In this document: positions 33,346-44,014 of the stretch, one piece after another
Layout of the letters: every line of letters begins with the position of its first letter
Numbering within the stretch: position 1 is the stretch's first letter
Source: Thalassovita gelatinovora
GTDB taxonomy: Bacteria; Pseudomonadota; Alphaproteobacteria; Rhodobacterales; Rhodobacteraceae
NCBI RefSeq assembly: GCF_001458355.1
Contig: NZ_CYSA01000007.1
Span: 64,501-128,500, forward strand
Direction: 5' to 3'
DNA length: 64,000 nt
Position numbers and translations under genes: made by a program
The notes under the pieces: model-generated
What the model saw: only the letters and a program-made list of their open reading frames with translations
What the model was told of the DNA's origin: nothing
Databases searched by the model: none

Positions 33346-34203
33346 TCAGGCTTCTCCAGTGGCGACAGGCAAGGTAGGGAACGCGCCCCATTCGGTCCAA
33401 GACCCGTCATAAAGCGCGTGATCGGTTTTTCCCATCCGTTCCAGCGCAAGGCAAAGGATGGCAGCAGTCACACCGGTGCCGCAGGTGGTGATGATCGGCT
33501 TGTCCAGATCGACGCCGGCGGCATCGAATACGGCGCGAATCGCATCGCGCGATTTCATCGTACCGTCGGTTTCCAGCAATTCGGTGAACGGCACATTCTT
33601 CGATCCCGGAACATGGCCGCGGCGCAATCCGGCACGGGGTTCGTCGACATCACCCCGGAACCGTTCGGCCGAACGCGCATCGACGATTTCGTAATCACCC
33701 AGCTTGGAGGCCGATGAAACCTGCGTCACATCCTTGACCAGATGGGCCTGACGCCGCACCGTCATGTGGCGATCACGCACGATCGGTGGCAGGTCTTCGA
33801 GGTCGCGCCCTTCGGCAATCCACTTCTTCAACCCGCCATCCAGCACCGCGATATTGTCCTGCCCCATCAGCCGGAACAGCCACCAGACGCGGGCAGCGGA
33901 ATAAAGCCCGGCGGAATCGTAAACCACCACCTGATGACCGTCGCCGACGCCCATAGCGCGCAATCGGCTCATGAATTTTTCCACCGGCGGCACCATATGC
34001 GGCAAATCTGAGCGGTGATCGCTGATTTCATCGATATGGAAGAACCGTGCGTTGGGGATATGAGCCTTTTCATATTCCGCCAGGGTATCGCGCGTTTCGC
34101 CCACGAACGGCGTGCTCGCATCCAGAATGCGCAAATCCGGATCTTTCAGATGCGCCGCCAGCCAGTCGGTTGAAACCAGTGTCTTGGGATCGTCAATTGC
34201 CAT
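33346..34203 (-). CDS. sseA: 3-mercaptopyruvate sulfurtransferase
   Basis: A 285-residue tandem rhodanese. The second rhodanese domain ends in the catalytic loop CGTGVTA (C241), the C-G-[ST]-G-V-T form of mercaptopyruvate sulfurtransferase rather than the C-R-K-G-V-T of thiosulfate sulfurtransferase. It takes sulfur from 3-mercaptopyruvate to an acceptor or releases H2S. GAAGGGGG precedes the ATG at 34203. It is followed directly by an aminotransferase that could make mercaptopyruvate from cysteine. Confidence 0.93.
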   Translation of the reverse strand: MAIDDPKTLVSTDWLAAHLKDPDLRILDASTPFVGETRDTLAEYEKAHIPNARFFHIDEISDHRSDLPHMVPPVEKFMSRLRAMGVGDGHQVVVYDSAGLYSAARVWWLFRLMGQDNIAVLDGGLKKWIAEGRDLEDLPPIVRDRHMTVRRQAHLVKDVTQVSSASKLGDYEIVDARSAERFRGDVDEPRAGLRRGHVPGSKNVPFTELLETDGTMKSRDAIRAVFDAAGVDLDKPIITTCGTGVTAAILCLALERMGKTDHALYDGSWTEWGAFPTLPVATGEA

Positions 34204-34258
34204 GAGGGCCCCCTTCGATAACTCACTTGTTTGCCTACAATGCAACGGCCAAGCTGAC

Positions 34259-34289
34259 AAGAGCGGGCACCCTTCGGATACCCGCTCTT
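34259..34289. terminator. Hairpin between smpB and sseA
   Basis: AAGAGCGGG at 34259-34267 pairs with CCCGCTCTT at 34281-34289 (9 perfect pairs). It lies about 75 bases after the smpB stop on the minus strand. There is little T-run, so termination is likely but not certain. Confidence 0.55.
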
Positions 34290-34362
34290 ACACGTTATTT
34301 TGCCATGCAAAGACAGGACCTACCGCGTTTCCGGGTATCGGGCAGAATCAAACAAAGGTGGC

Positions 34363-34839
34363 TTATTCGCCGTGGCGCAGCAGGCGTTGCTTCTGACGTC
34401 CCCAATCGCGCTTGGCTTCGGTTTCACGCTTGTCATGCGATTTCTTACCCTTGGCGACGCCGATCTTCAGCTTCACCAATCCTTTGTGGTTGAAATACAG
34501 CACCAGCGGAACCAACGTCATTCCCTTGCGCTGTGTCGCGCTCCACATTTTGGCCAACTCTTTCCGAGACACCAGCAGCTTGCGCCGGCGGCGTTCCTCG
34601 TGCCCCCAAGTCTTGGCCGGATCATAAGGCGCGATATAGGAATTGATCAGCCACAATTCGCCGTCTTCGACATTGGCATAGCTTTCGGCGATATTGGCAG
34701 AATTTTCGCGCAGTGATTTGACTTCGGAGCCTTGCAGGATGATGCCGCATTCGACATCTTCCTCAATGGCATAATCATACCGTGCGCGCCGATTTTCGGC
34801 GATGACTTTGTAATTGGGGTCTGACTTTGTCTGGGCCAT
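34363..34839 (-). CDS. smpB: SsrA-binding protein
   Basis: A 158-residue protein that binds tmRNA and brings it to stalled ribosomes. Typical features are [86 protein letters not shown], and a basic C-terminal tail. It appears monocistronic. The partner tmRNA gene (ssrA) is not seen in the window. Confidence 0.97.
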   Translation of the reverse strand: MAQTKSDPNYKVIAENRRARYDYAIEEDVECGIILQGSEVKSLRENSANIAESYANVEDGELWLINSYIAPYDPAKTWGHEERRRRKLLVSRKELAKMWSATQRKGMTLVPLVLYFNHKGLVKLKIGVAKGKKSHDKRETEAKRDWGRQKQRLLRHGE

Positions 34840-34944
34840 TGAAGCTGTCTATCGGGCCTTGCCCTATCTGTCCATCTGAAGGCTGTATTTAGGTGCGATT
34901 GGCTTAAAAACCAAGCCCGCCGCAGCGCCGGATCAAATCGCGCC

Positions 34945-35853
34945 TCAGGCTTTCACGAAGACCCTGCTCGGATGCAGTTCGCCTGCCTTGTAAACGCCCA
35001 CAGCCACGGCTTCACCTTCGAAAGAGGCCCAGCATTCTTCGCCAAATTCCACGTTATGGGCGATCACCATGCCGGGATTGCCATTGCGCATCCGGGTCGC
35101 CCCTTCGGCGGTGGCCTTGACCTCGGGCAGATCGGCCAAACCCTGTTCCAATGGGCGCAGGTAAGCGTCCAATTCGGGTGTTCGGGCCATCGATTCCAAC
35201 TGGTCCCAAGTGATGCCATCTTCGGCATCGAACGGCCCCGACCAGATCCGGCGCAGTCGCTGCACATGACCATAGCAGCCCAGCTTTTCACCCAAATCGC
35301 GGGCGATGGCGCGGACATAACCACCCTTGCCACAGACCATTTCCAATTCTACATGATTGGCATCTGGGCGGTCGTTCAAGATCAGTTCCTCGACCCACAA
35401 AGGCCGGGCAGCGATTTCGAACTCTTCGTCCGCTCGGGCCAGTTTATAGGCGCGCTGACCGTCGATTTTCACCGCTGAAAACTTCGGCGGTACCTGCATG
35501 ATATCGCCCAGAAAACCGCTCAGCGCTTCTTTGATGTCGTCATCCGTCGGGCGCATATCGCTGGTCGCGATCACTTCGCCTTCGGCATCGTCGGTGTTGG
35601 TGGCCTGTCCCAATCGCACGGTAAACCGATAGGCTTTCAGCGCATCGGTGATGAAAGGTACAGTCTTGGTGGCCTCGCCCAAGGCGATGGCCAGAACGCC
35701 CGTTGCTTCCGGGTCCAGCGTACCGGCATGTCCCGCCTTGTTCGCGTTCAGCGCCCAGCGCGCCTTGTTGACCACGGCGGACGAGGTCACCCCGGCGGGT
35801 TTGTCCACGACCAGCCAACCCGAAATGTCCCGTCCCTTACGTCTGCGCGCCAT
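34945..35853 (-). CDS. truB: tRNA pseudouridine-55 synthase
   Basis: A 302-residue enzyme making pseudouridine 55 in the T-loop of tRNAs. [13 protein letters not shown], the catalytic aspartate in [14 protein letters not shown], and [12 protein letters not shown] are the family motifs; a C-terminal PUA-like region follows. The ATG at 35853 (MARRRKG) fits better than an ATG seven codons upstream. In many bacteria truB lies between rbfA and rpsO; here a DUF2233 gene and rbfA are upstream, but rpsO is 15 kb away on the other strand. Confidence 0.96.
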   Translation of the reverse strand: MARRRKGRDISGWLVVDKPAGVTSSAVVNKARWALNANKAGHAGTLDPEATGVLAIALGEATKTVPFITDALKAYRFTVRLGQATNTDDAEGEVIATSDMRPTDDDIKEALSGFLGDIMQVPPKFSAVKIDGQRAYKLARADEEFEIAARPLWVEELILNDRPDANHVELEMVCGKGGYVRAIARDLGEKLGCYGHVQRLRRIWSGPFDAEDGITWDQLESMARTPELDAYLRPLEQGLADLPEVKATAEGATRMRNGNPGMVIAHNVEFGEECWASFEGEAVAVGVYKAGELHPSRVFVKA

Positions 35854-35914
35854 GATGTGTCCTGACTGATACAATGGGCGGGCGACCTAACCCATGGCCG
35901 CCAGCCTGTCAATT

Positions 35915-36670
35915 TTACTCTGTCTGCTTTGGGACAACGATTCCGACAATCGGGCCTAGCGGCAGGCCGGGATCATGCCGCTGCAATGCTGGTGCATAAA
36001 GCCGCGAAACTTTGCCATCGAAATACAGTGCCTGCGGCAATTTCAGCCCATCGCGAAACAGTCGTCCGAAGTCGTGAAACGTGACCCGCTCATTGGAAAT
36101 CGCGAACACCACGCGATCACCAGAGTCAGACGTACCCACCCCGTTGCGGATAAAACGTGACGTGCTGTCGATCAGGAATCTTGGATGCAGTGCGCCGTCG
36201 ATCACCAGCATCGGCCCGGATTGAGTGGCAAAACGGCAATCGGGACGGTCCGCCAAATAGCGATGCGTTTCGTAAACGCGCGCCACCCGATCACCGATGC
36301 AGAACACCCCGTTGGGAAGCAGGCCGAAATTGCCCGGACTGGCGCCTTCGATCACCGGCTTCTGTCGAATACCGTTTTCCAGATAATGGCCGACGGGCTG
36401 CCGGTCGAAATGATACATCCCCGCATTCATCGCAAAAATCAGGGTTTCGCCACTTTGTTCCAGCGTCGCATCGACCCGGCTGAACTGTCCCAGAATCTGG
36501 TCCTGATCATCGCGCAAGAACAACCGCAGGTCTTCGCGCGCCGAATCGGTTTCGCAGATCGTATAGGACTGGCCGTCAAATTCCATGTCTTGGCAATCGA
36601 CCGCGCCAGCGACAGAACCGAACAAAGACAGCGCAACCGCCAGAACCGGGATCACCCGGGCCGCATTCAT
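35915..36670 (-). CDS. Secreted phosphodiester glycosidase family protein (DUF2233/NAGPA-like)
   Basis: A 251-residue protein with a signal peptide (cleavage after GSVAGA). The body matches the NAGPA/phosphodiester glycosidase fold: [49 protein letters not shown] and [21 protein letters not shown]. The human member removes GlcNAc from phosphodiesters; bacterial substrates are probably cell-envelope sugars. Its start overlaps the rbfA stop by four bases (ATGA), so it is coupled to a ribosome-assembly gene, for no obvious reason. Confidence 0.88.
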   Translation of the reverse strand: MNAARVIPVLAVALSLFGSVAGAVDCQDMEFDGQSYTICETDSAREDLRLFLRDDQDQILGQFSRVDATLEQSGETLIFAMNAGMYHFDRQPVGHYLENGIRQKPVIEGASPGNFGLLPNGVFCIGDRVARVYETHRYLADRPDCRFATQSGPMLVIDGALHPRFLIDSTSRFIRNGVGTSDSGDRVVFAISNERVTFHDFGRLFRDGLKLPQALYFDGKVSRLYAPALQRHDPGLPLGPIVGIVVPKQTE

Positions 36671-37065
36671 TCTTTGTCCAGATCGCGGCGCACGTCCTCG
36701 CGGTCAAGCAGACGGCGGGTTTCATCCATCCGATCAAAAGTGTCATCCAGCAGAAAGCGCAGTTCGGGTGCATGTTTCAGCCCGCATTTGCGGCCGATGA
36801 TCCGGCGCAATTCCCATTGGTTGCGTGCCAGTGCCTTGATCGCTTCGTCGCCGTTCTTGCCGCCAAGCGGTAGCACGAAACAAGTCGCTACCCGCAGATC
36901 GGGCGACGTGCGCACCTCGCCCACGGTGATCGACATGCGGTTCAGGTCAGTGTCGTGGATATCACCACGCATAAGCACTTCGGACATCGTCCGGCGGATC
37001 AGTTCCCCGACCCTGAGCTGCCGCGTGCTGGGACCGCCGCCATGAGAATAGTTACCTTTTGCCAT
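36667..37065 (-). CDS. rbfA: Ribosome-binding factor A
   Basis: A 132-residue KH-fold protein needed for maturation of the 30S subunit at the 5' end of 16S r[44 protein letters not shown] and [17 protein letters not shown] are family motifs. I use the ATG at 37065 ([10 protein letters not shown]). It is divergent from dapB, a common arrangement in Rhodobacterales. Confidence 0.96.
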   Translation of the reverse strand: MAKGNYSHGGGPSTRQLRVGELIRRTMSEVLMRGDIHDTDLNRMSITVGEVRTSPDLRVATCFVLPLGGKNGDEAIKALARNQWELRRIIGRKCGLKHAPELRFLLDDTFDRMDETRRLLDREDVRRDLDKE

Positions 37066-37150
37066 GCCCCGCACTTAAGCCTTCCGGCTCCCTTTGCCAA
37101 GCGGGCAATGCTTCGCTATGCAGGCGCAAAGCAGTTATCGGAGCAGAGCC

Positions 37151-37960
37151 ATGACCAATTTGCCGGGGATCGTCATTACCGGAGCATCGGGCCGGATGGG
37201 CCAGATGCTGATCAAGACCGTGCAGGACAGCGACAAGGCCCGGCTGGTGGGCGTGGTGGAACGCCCCGGTCATGACTGGATCGGCCGTGACGTGGGCACC
37301 TGCATGGGCGGTGCCGCAGTTGGCGTTGCGGTCAGTGATGATCCGCTTGAATTGTTTGCGCATGCGCAGGCGGTGATCGATTTCACCTCACCTGCAGCAA
37401 CGGTGGGATTCGCAGCCCTCGCTGCGCAAGCACGCGCGGTACATGTGATCGGCACCACAGGATTGTCCGACGAAGACCTGTTGAAAATCAACGCTGCCGC
37501 CCGCCATGCGCCGATAATCCGCGCCGGGAACATGTCACTAGGCGTGAACCTGCTGGTACAGCTGACCAAGACCGTGGCCGCCGCGCTGGACGAAGATTTC
37601 GATATCGAGGTGATCGAAGCCCATCACAACAAGAAGGTCGATGCGCCATCGGGCACCGCGCTGATGCTGGGCGAAGCCGCCGCAGAAGGCCGTGGCGTAT
37701 CCTTGGACAATGTTGCCGACCGGGGTCGCGACGGCATCACCGGTGCACGTGAACAAGGCCATATCGGGTTCAGCGCGATTCGGGGCGGCGACATTGTCGG
37801 CGAACACGACGTGCTATTCGCGGCCGCCGGCGAACGCATCGTGTTGCGCCATGTCGCCACCGATCGTGCCATCTTTGCCCGTGGCGCGTTGAAGGCGGCG
37901 CTTTGGGGACAGGCCCAAGGCCCGGGCGAATATGACATGATGGATGTGTTGGGCCTATAA
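37151..37960 (+). CDS. dapB: 4-hydroxy-tetrahydrodipicolinate reductase
   Basis: A 269-residue NAD(P)H-dependent reductase, second step after DapA toward diaminopimelate and lysine. [16 protein letters not shown] binds the nucleotide; [16 protein letters not shown] contains the catalytic histidine and lysine pair. The ATG at 37151 has GGAG upstream; an earlier frame from 37094 is not supported. A short imperfect hairpin follows at about 37977-37999. Confidence 0.97.
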   Translation: MTNLPGIVITGASGRMGQMLIKTVQDSDKARLVGVVERPGHDWIGRDVGTCMGGAAVGVAVSDDPLELFAHAQAVIDFTSPAATVGFAALAAQARAVHVIGTTGLSDEDLLKINAAARHAPIIRAGNMSLGVNLLVQLTKTVAAALDEDFDIEVIEAHHNKKVDAPSGTALMLGEAAAEGRGVSLDNVADRGRDGITGAREQGHIGFSAIRGGDIVGEHDVLFAAAGERIVLRHVATDRAIFARGALKAALWGQAQGPGEYDMMDVLGL

Positions 37961-38027
37961 GGTCAGGGGGCGGTCGGCACGGGGCTTGCATGCCCGTCTG
38001 TGACGTCGCTCAATTCACCTAAGGCCC

Positions 38028-38381
38028 ATGATACGTACTTCCGTCTTTATTGCTGCATTTCTGTGTACACTGCCGACATTCGCGTCCGGCTTCAGTACGC
38101 TGAACACCCGCGATAGTTTTTTGCAAATGGTCGAAGGCCGGAAACTGCGGCAATTCCTCGTCTGGATCAGGTTCGACGATCTGGGTCAGATCAAGGGCCG
38201 CGCCTGGGGCCGCCCGGTTCTTGGCAACTGGTATTGGCAAGACGAAAAGCTGTGCCAGCGGATGTTCTGGGGCACCGCCGACAAGGGGAAATCCTGCGTC
38301 AAGGTCCGGATCGGCGCGGAACGGGTGCTGTTCATCCCCGACAAAGGCGGAGGTCAGATTGAGGAATATATTCTGGACTGA
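38028..38381 (+). CDS. Small secreted protein of unknown function
   Basis: A 117-residue protein with a signal peptide (hydrophobic residues 5-17, probable cleavage after FASG). The mature part is mixed beta-like with many aromatic residues: GNWYWQDEKLCQRMFWG and a later cysteine (GKSCVKVRI), which could form a disulfide in the periplasm. I do not recognise a named domain. Homologues occur in Rhodobacterales, as I recall, sometimes mislabelled as dihydrodipicolinate reductase from position alone. It lies 67 bases after dapB and may share its transcript. Confidence 0.75.
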   Translation: MIRTSVFIAAFLCTLPTFASGFSTLNTRDSFLQMVEGRKLRQFLVWIRFDDLGQIKGRAWGRPVLGNWYWQDEKLCQRMFWGTADKGKSCVKVRIGAERVLFIPDKGGGQIEEYILD

Positions 38382-38426
38382 TCTGGGGCACTTCCTGAGC
38401 GATCTAAATACTTCTCCCCTTCACCC

Positions 38427-38609
38427 TCAAAAATCGATGGCGATGCCTTTTTTTTCCCAATCGCCATAGCGCACCGGCTCCGGCCCGTCGCGCCCGCCCA
38501 ACTCCTTGGGCATGTTTTTCGCCTCGGCTTCTGCTTTCTTGCGGCGGTCTTCGGCTTCGGCCAGCGCGCGGATGGCAGCGGCGGGCAAGTCTTTGCGGTC
38601 TTCGCTCAT
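38427..38609 (-). CDS. DUF1674 protein, SDHAF4-like succinate dehydrogenase assembly factor
   Basis: A 60-residue protein with a charged helical N-terminal part and the conserved C-terminal box KELGGRDGPEPVRYGDWEKK ending GIAIDF. This box defines DUF1674, the family of mitochondrial SDHAF4, which binds the flavinated SdhA before it joins SdhB. The alphaproteobacterial role is assumed by homology. It is divergent from rsmB. Confidence 0.9.
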   Translation of the reverse strand: MSEDRKDLPAAAIRALAEAEDRRKKAEAEAKNMPKELGGRDGPEPVRYGDWEKKGIAIDF

Positions 38610-38674
38610 TGGGTCTCTTCCTCTTGGCGTCCCCCCTTGATATACGCCCCCATCCTAAAAGAGCAAAGAGACCC

Positions 38675-39943
38675 ATGTCGCCCCAACCCAAACAAACCGC
38701 CCGCAGCGCCGCCTTGACCCTGTTGAACGAGGTGCTGGGTGAAAACCGGTTGATGTCCGAATTGCTGGGACAAGGGGTTTTGCAGGGGTTGGACCCCGCC
38801 GACAGGGCACGGGCGCAGCGTTTGGCACTGGAAACGATGCGGGGTTTGGAACGGGCCGACCGGTTGTTGCAGAAACATCTGCGCAAGAACCCGCCGTTGA
38901 GCGTGCGCAATATCCTGCGGCTGGCAACGGTAGAACTTTGTCAGGGTGGCGATGCCCACGGCGTGGTCAACGAGGCGGTCAATCTGACCGCACAGGACAA
39001 ACGCACCCAGCCGATGAAAGGCATGGTCAATGCGGTGCTGCGCAAGATCGCGGCGACCGGGCCCGAAGCCTGGACCCATTTGCGTGCGCCCAGATTGCCA
39101 AAATGGCTGCGCGATCCTTTGGTCATGGCCTATAGCGGCGATGTGGTGGCAGGGTTCGAATTGGCCCATTTCGCCGGTGCGCCGTTGGATCTGACCGCTA
39201 AAAACGATGCCACAGCGGTGGCGAAGGCCACCGGTGGCACCCTGACGTCGACCGGTTCGATCCGGTTGCAGCAGGCCGGTCAGGTTTCGGCCCTGCCGGG
39301 ATTTGATGCCGGGGATTGGTGGGTTCAGGATGCCGCCGCTGCCCTGCCCGCCAAGGTGCTGAATGCGCAGCCCGGCGAAATCGTTCTCGACATGTGCGCC
39401 GCCCCGGGTGGCAAGACCATGCAACTGGCCGCGACCGGAGCCGATGTGACCGCGATTGACCTGTCGGAATCGCGGATCGCCCGGGTGACAGAAAACCTGA
39501 CCCGCACCGGGTTGCAGGCGCGGCTGATTGCCGGCGACGCTTTGGACCATCAGGGGCGGTATGACGCGATCTTGCTTGATGCACCTTGTTCGGCCACCGG
39601 TACAATCCGGCGCCACCCCGATCTGCCGCTGGCCAAGGACGGATCGGATTTCGGTGCTTTGATCGATTTGCAGGAACAGATGATTGATCACGCCCTGACC
39701 TTGCTGAAACCGGGGGGACGGTTGGTTTTCTGTACCTGTTCGCTGCTACCGGACGAAGGCGAATGCCAGATCGAAGACGCACTGGCCCGCCATCCTGACC
39801 TGAAAGCCGACCGCAACAGCCTGAACCTGCCCGGTATCGATCCGGCATGGATCACCGAAGAAGGCGGATTGCGTCTGCGTCCTGATTACTGGGCCGATCA
39901 GGGTGGGATGGACGGGTTCTATATGGCCTGCCTGACGACCTGA
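38675..39943 (+). CDS. rsmB: 16S rRNA m5C967 methyltransferase (RsmB-type)
   Basis: A 422-residue RNA methyltransferase with an N-terminal NusB-like RNA-binding domain (about 1-140) and a C-terminal Rossmann methyltransferase. LDMCAAPGGKTMQLA is SAM motif I; the two active-site cysteines are in DAPCSATGTIRRHPD and FCTCSLLPDEGE. The ATG at 38675 follows AAGAGA. It heads a plus-strand series with the heparinase-like gene and purH, a stable Rhodobacterales order. Confidence 0.93.
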   Translation: MSPQPKQTARSAALTLLNEVLGENRLMSELLGQGVLQGLDPADRARAQRLALETMRGLERADRLLQKHLRKNPPLSVRNILRLATVELCQGGDAHGVVNEAVNLTAQDKRTQPMKGMVNAVLRKIAATGPEAWTHLRAPRLPKWLRDPLVMAYSGDVVAGFELAHFAGAPLDLTAKNDATAVAKATGGTLTSTGSIRLQQAGQVSALPGFDAGDWWVQDAAAALPAKVLNAQPGEIVLDMCAAPGGKTMQLAATGADVTAIDLSESRIARVTENLTRTGLQARLIAGDALDHQGRYDAILLDAPCSATGTIRRHPDLPLAKDGSDFGALIDLQEQMIDHALTLLKPGGRLVFCTCSLLPDEGECQIEDALARHPDLKADRNSLNLPGIDPAWITEEGGLRLRPDYWADQGGMDGFYMACLTT

Positions 39944-40045
39944 CCGGGTCGAATTCCCGCCATTCCGGTTTTCATCGGTGACAGACGCCATGTTGCGGGC
40001 TATCCTCGCGCCAATTCCGCCGTCAGAGCGCAAGAGGCAGAGCAG

Positions 40046-41779
40046 ATGTCCCATAGCGAAGGTTTATCGGCGCGCATGACGCGCTGGATGCACCGCCTGC
40101 ATGCGCGGTGGAGCAGCCTTGCACGTCCGGCTACCGGGTTCGTCAGCCAACCGGAACCGCGCACCATCGGATCCTTTGCCCGAGGGCGACAATTGCTGGC
40201 AGGCAACTACCTGTTCGCCGGTCACCTGATCGAAGCCAAGGATGTGCAATTGTGGGATATTGCCGCTCCTGATGCGATGTTTGATGCAGAAACCCAGGGC
40301 TTTGTCTGGCTTGACGATCTGGCCGCTGTCGGCGATCCGCAAACCCGCAAACTTGCCGCTGACTGGCTGTGGTCATGGGTCGACCGCTATGGCACCGGCA
40401 AGGGTCCGGGCTGGACCCCCGACCTGACCGGCCGCCGCATCATCCGCTGGATTCATCACGCCCTGTTCGTGCTGCGTGGACAGGACAAAGAAGCGGCTGA
40501 CGCCTTCTACCGAAGCCTTGCGCATCAGACGATTTTCCTCAGTCGCCGCTGGCACAAAACAACGCCCGGCCTGCCCCGGTTCGAGGCGCTGACCGGGTTG
40601 ATCTATGCCGGGCTGGCGTTGCAGGGCATGGAAAAACATGTCACCCCCGCCGTTAAGGCACTGGCCCGGGAATGCCGGTCCCAGATCGATGATCAGGGTG
40701 GCATTCCGACCCGCAATCCCGAAGAGTTGCTGGAAGTCTTCACCCTGCTAACCTGGGCGGCAGCGGCATTGCAGGACACCGATCACGATATCGAAGCCGA
40801 TCACGCTGCCGCGATCAACCGGATCGCGCCGACATTGCGCACATTGCGCCATGCCGATGGCGGGCTGGCGCGGTTCCATGGCGGCGGGCGCGGCATTGAA
40901 GGACGGCTTGATGCCGCCTTGGCGGCCTCGGGGGTGAAGGATCGGCATTTCGATGGCCTGGCGATGGGCTATGCAAGGCTCAGCGCCGGGCGCACCAGCA
41001 TCCTTATCGACGCCTCGGCCCCGCCCGGGGCCCGGGCTTCGGGCAATGCCCATGCTTCTACCTTGGCGTTCGAATTAACTTCGGGTCGTCGCCCGTTGGT
41101 GGTCAATTGCGGATCTGGCGCGGTGTTCGGGGCCGAATGGCGTCGGGCCGGGCGCGCCACGCCAAGCCATTCCACCCTGTCCATCGAGGGCTATTCCAGT
41201 TCCCGCTTCGGAGCCAGCGCTTCGAAGGTCGATATGCTGCTCGACATACCGAAAAAAGTGCCGGTGCAAATGTCGCAGGCCTCGGATGGGGTCCGATTTG
41301 AAGGTGGTCATGACGGCTATGCCAAAACCCACGGCTTGACCCATGCCCGGACGCTGGAACTGACTTTCGACGGGCGCGGCATGGTAGGCGAAGATCTGCT
41401 GGTCGCCATCGAACCGTCCGAGCGGCAAAGATTCGACAAAGCGATGACACGGTCGCAATTGCAAGGTGTGCCGTTTCAGGTCCGTTTTCATTTGCACCCC
41501 GAAGTCGATGCCACCATCGACATGGGCGGGGCTGCAATTTCGCTGGCGCTGAAAAGCGGTGAACTGTGGGTGTTCCGGCACGACGCCAAGATGAAAATGA
41601 CGTTGGAACCGTCGGTTTATCTGGAAAAAGGCCGTTTACGGCCCCGTGCGACCAAACAAATCGTTTTATCCGGCCGCGCGATGGACTATGCGACGCGCAC
41701 CCGGTGGTCGCTTGCCAAGGCGCAAGACACGCCAATCAGCATCCGCGACCTGAACCGGGACGAGCCGGACCTGACCTGA
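40046..41779 (+). CDS. Heparinase II/III family protein
   Basis: A 577-residue protein with an N-terminal alpha/alpha toroid (about 80-330; [37 protein letters not shown]) and a C-terminal beta-sandwich heparinase domain ([42 protein letters not shown]). These lyases cleave uronic-acid polysaccharides. No signal peptide is seen, which is unusual for a lyase of external polymers, so the protein may act on a cytoplasmic or re-imported oligosaccharide. It sits 20 bases before purH. Confidence 0.9.
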   Translation: MSHSEGLSARMTRWMHRLHARWSSLARPATGFVSQPEPRTIGSFARGRQLLAGNYLFAGHLIEAKDVQLWDIAAPDAMFDAETQGFVWLDDLAAVGDPQTRKLAADWLWSWVDRYGTGKGPGWTPDLTGRRIIRWIHHALFVLRGQDKEAADAFYRSLAHQTIFLSRRWHKTTPGLPRFEALTGLIYAGLALQGMEKHVTPAVKALARECRSQIDDQGGIPTRNPEELLEVFTLLTWAAAALQDTDHDIEADHAAAINRIAPTLRTLRHADGGLARFHGGGRGIEGRLDAALAASGVKDRHFDGLAMGYARLSAGRTSILIDASAPPGARASGNAHASTLAFELTSGRRPLVVNCGSGAVFGAEWRRAGRATPSHSTLSIEGYSSSRFGASASKVDMLLDIPKKVPVQMSQASDGVRFEGGHDGYAKTHGLTHARTLELTFDGRGMVGEDLLVAIEPSERQRFDKAMTRSQLQGVPFQVRFHLHPEVDATIDMGGAAISLALKSGELWVFRHDAKMKMTLEPSVYLEKGRLRPRATKQIVLSGRAMDYATRTRWSLAKAQDTPISIRDLNRDEPDLT

Positions 41780-41799
41780 ACCAAGCAGAGAGCTGCCCC

Positions 41800-43389
41800 A
41801 TGACCGACCTATATCCCGTGCGCCGCGCGCTGATTTCCGTATCTGATAAAACAGGCCTGATCGACCTGGCCAAAGCCTTGTCGACCCGCGGGGTGGAATT
41901 GCTGTCCACTGGCGGCAGCGCCAAGGCGATGCGCGAAGCAGGTCTGAACGTCAAAGACGTGGCCGAGGTTACCGGGTTCCCGGAAATGATGGATGGGCGG
42001 GTCAAGACGCTGCATCCCAAAGTGCATGGTGGTTTGCTGGCGCTGCGCGACAATGACGATCATGTCGCTGCGATGGAAGAACATGACATCGGCGGTATCG
42101 ACCTGCTGGTCGTCAACCTCTACCCGTTCGAAGAAACCGTTGCCAAGGGGGCGGATTACGACACCTGTATCGAAAACATCGATATCGGCGGTCCGGCAAT
42201 GATCCGCGCGGCGGCCAAGAATCATGGTTTCGTCGCCACCGTGGTCGATGTCGAAGACTATGACACCCTGCTGGCCGAACTGGATGCCAATGATGGCCAG
42301 ACCAGCCGCGCCTTCCGGCAGAAACTGGCGCAGATCGCTTATGCCCGCACCGGTGCCTACGACGCCGCCGTCAGCACCTGGATGGCCGATGCGATCGGTG
42401 AAAAACAACCGCGCCGCCGCGTCTTTGCCGGAACGTTCGCGCAGTCGCTGCGCTATGGCGAAAATTCGCACCAGAACGCGGCCTTCTACACCGACGGGTC
42501 GAATCGCCCCGGCGTGGCAGCAGCCAAGCAATTGCAGGGCAAAGAACTCAGCTACAACAACATCAACGACACCGATGCGGCCTTTGAACTGGTGTCGGAA
42601 TTTCTACCCAAGGACGGCCCGGCCTGCGCCATCATCAAACACGCCAATCCTTGCGGCGTGGCGCGTGGTGCGACGCTGGAAGACGCTTATTCCAGCGCAT
42701 TCGATTGCGACCGCACCTCGGCCTTCGGCGGTATCGTGGCGCTGAATCAGCCGTTGGACGCGGCCACCGCTACCAAGATCACCGAGATTTTCACCGAAGT
42801 CGTGATTGCGCCGGGCGCAGATGAAGCCGCACAGGAAATCTTTGCCAAGAAAAAGAACCTGCGCCTGTTGATCACCCCGCAGCTGGCGGATACCTCCGCC
42901 CCGGGCCTGACTTATCGCCAAGTGTCGGGCGGAATGCTGGTGCAGGACCGCGATAACGGCTTCATCGGGTTGGACGATCTGAAGGTGGTGACCAAGATCG
43001 CCCCGACCGACGAACAGATGAAAGACCTTCTGTTCGCCTGGAAAGTGGCGAAACACGTCAAATCGAACGCCATCGTCTATGTAAAAGACGGGGCCACCGT
43101 CGGTGTCGGAGCAGGTCAGATGAGCCGGGTCGATTCGGCCCTGATCGCCGCCAAGAAGGCCGAACGAATGGCCGACGCGCTTGGATTGGCCGAACCGCTG
43201 ACCAAAGGGTCTGCCGTGGCCTCCGACGCGTTCTTCCCCTTCGCCGATGGCCTGCTGGAAGCCGCCGCCGCTGGCGCGTCCTGCGTCATTCAGCCGGGTG
43301 GATCAATGCGCGACGATGAAGTCATCAAAGCCGCCGATGAAGCCGGTTTGGCAATGGTGCTGACTGGCATGCGCCATTTCCGCCACTGA
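41800..43389 (+). CDS. purH: Bifunctional AICAR formyltransferase/IMP cyclohydrolase
   Basis: A 529-residue enzyme for the last two steps of de novo purine synthesis. The N-terminal IMP cyclohydrolase part ([48 protein letters not shown]) is followed by AICAR transformylase ([52 protein letters not shown]). The ATG at 41800 lies 20 bases after the heparinase stop; the upstream in-frame extension overlaps that gene and is rejected. Confidence 0.98.
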   Translation: MTDLYPVRRALISVSDKTGLIDLAKALSTRGVELLSTGGSAKAMREAGLNVKDVAEVTGFPEMMDGRVKTLHPKVHGGLLALRDNDDHVAAMEEHDIGGIDLLVVNLYPFEETVAKGADYDTCIENIDIGGPAMIRAAAKNHGFVATVVDVEDYDTLLAELDANDGQTSRAFRQKLAQIAYARTGAYDAAVSTWMADAIGEKQPRRRVFAGTFAQSLRYGENSHQNAAFYTDGSNRPGVAAAKQLQGKELSYNNINDTDAAFELVSEFLPKDGPACAIIKHANPCGVARGATLEDAYSSAFDCDRTSAFGGIVALNQPLDAATATKITEIFTEVVIAPGADEAAQEIFAKKKNLRLLITPQLADTSAPGLTYRQVSGGMLVQDRDNGFIGLDDLKVVTKIAPTDEQMKDLLFAWKVAKHVKSNAIVYVKDGATVGVGAGQMSRVDSALIAAKKAERMADALGLAEPLTKGSAVASDAFFPFADGLLEAAAAGASCVIQPGGSMRDDEVIKAADEAGLAMVLTGMRHFRH

Positions 43390-43410
43390 GTGGAAAAGAA
43401 AAAAACAATG

Positions 43411-43445
43411 GTTTCCGGTGGGTTTGTGCTAAACTCGCCGGAAAC
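43411..43445 (+). promoter_or_regulatory. Two-tier hairpin in the purH-lspA gap
   Basis: GTTTCCGG (43411-43418) pairs with CCGGAAAC (43438-43445); inside, GTTT (43422-43425) can pair with AAAC (43431-43434). There is no T-run after it, so it looks more like an mRNA structure or attenuator than a terminator. It lies 46 bases before the lspA start. Confidence 0.45.
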
Positions 43446-43491
43446 AACAATGAAAAGAGGCGCATCAGCGCCCGGCATTGAGGACGAGCAG

Positions 43492-43962
43492 ATGATCACA
43501 GTGTTCTGGGCAGGGTTCTGGACCTTTCTGGCCGACCAGGCCAGTAAATATATTGTCGTGCATATGCTGGATCTGCGTGTGCGCGGTGAAATCGACGTTC
43601 TTCCGCCGATTCTCAATCTACGCATGGCGTGGAATTATGGCGTCAATTTCGGGCTGTTTTCCCAAAATTCCGATCTGGCACGGTGGGGGCTGATCGCGTT
43701 GGCGCTGATCATTTGCCTAGTGGTTCTTTGGTGGGTTGGCCGCGATCGGCCCGGACGGATCGGGTTGCTATCCGCTGGCCTGCTGATCGGGGGCGCCTTG
43801 GGCAATGTGGTGGACCGCTTGCTTTACGGGGCCGTTGCCGATTTCATCAACATGTCGTGTTGCGGAATTTCCAACCCCTACGCCTTTAATGTGGCCGACA
43901 TCGCCATCTTTGTCGGCGCTTTTGGGCTGGTTCTGTGGGGTGGGACCAAAAAGGCCGCGTGA
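43492..43962 (+). CDS. lspA: Signal peptidase II
   Basis: A 156-residue inner-membrane aspartic protease that cleaves the signal peptide of prolipoproteins. It has four membrane segments, the early FLADQASKYIVV, the asparagine motif MAWNYGVNFGLF, and the two catalytic aspartates in GALGNVVDRLLYG and FNVADIAIFVG. The ATG at 43492 is chosen because GAGGA lies 8 bases upstream; the open frame extends to a GTG at 43390 and includes another ATG at 43450. A DUF3035 lipoprotein, a likely client, follows. Confidence 0.95.
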   Translation: MITVFWAGFWTFLADQASKYIVVHMLDLRVRGEIDVLPPILNLRMAWNYGVNFGLFSQNSDLARWGLIALALIICLVVLWWVGRDRPGRIGLLSAGLLIGGALGNVVDRLLYGAVADFINMSCCGISNPYAFNVADIAIFVGAFGLVLWGGTKKAA

Positions 43963-44014
43963 CGGGGCCGAAACAATCAGCTAAGACGGGTTCGGATGTT
44001 TCTGGAGGGTGGCA

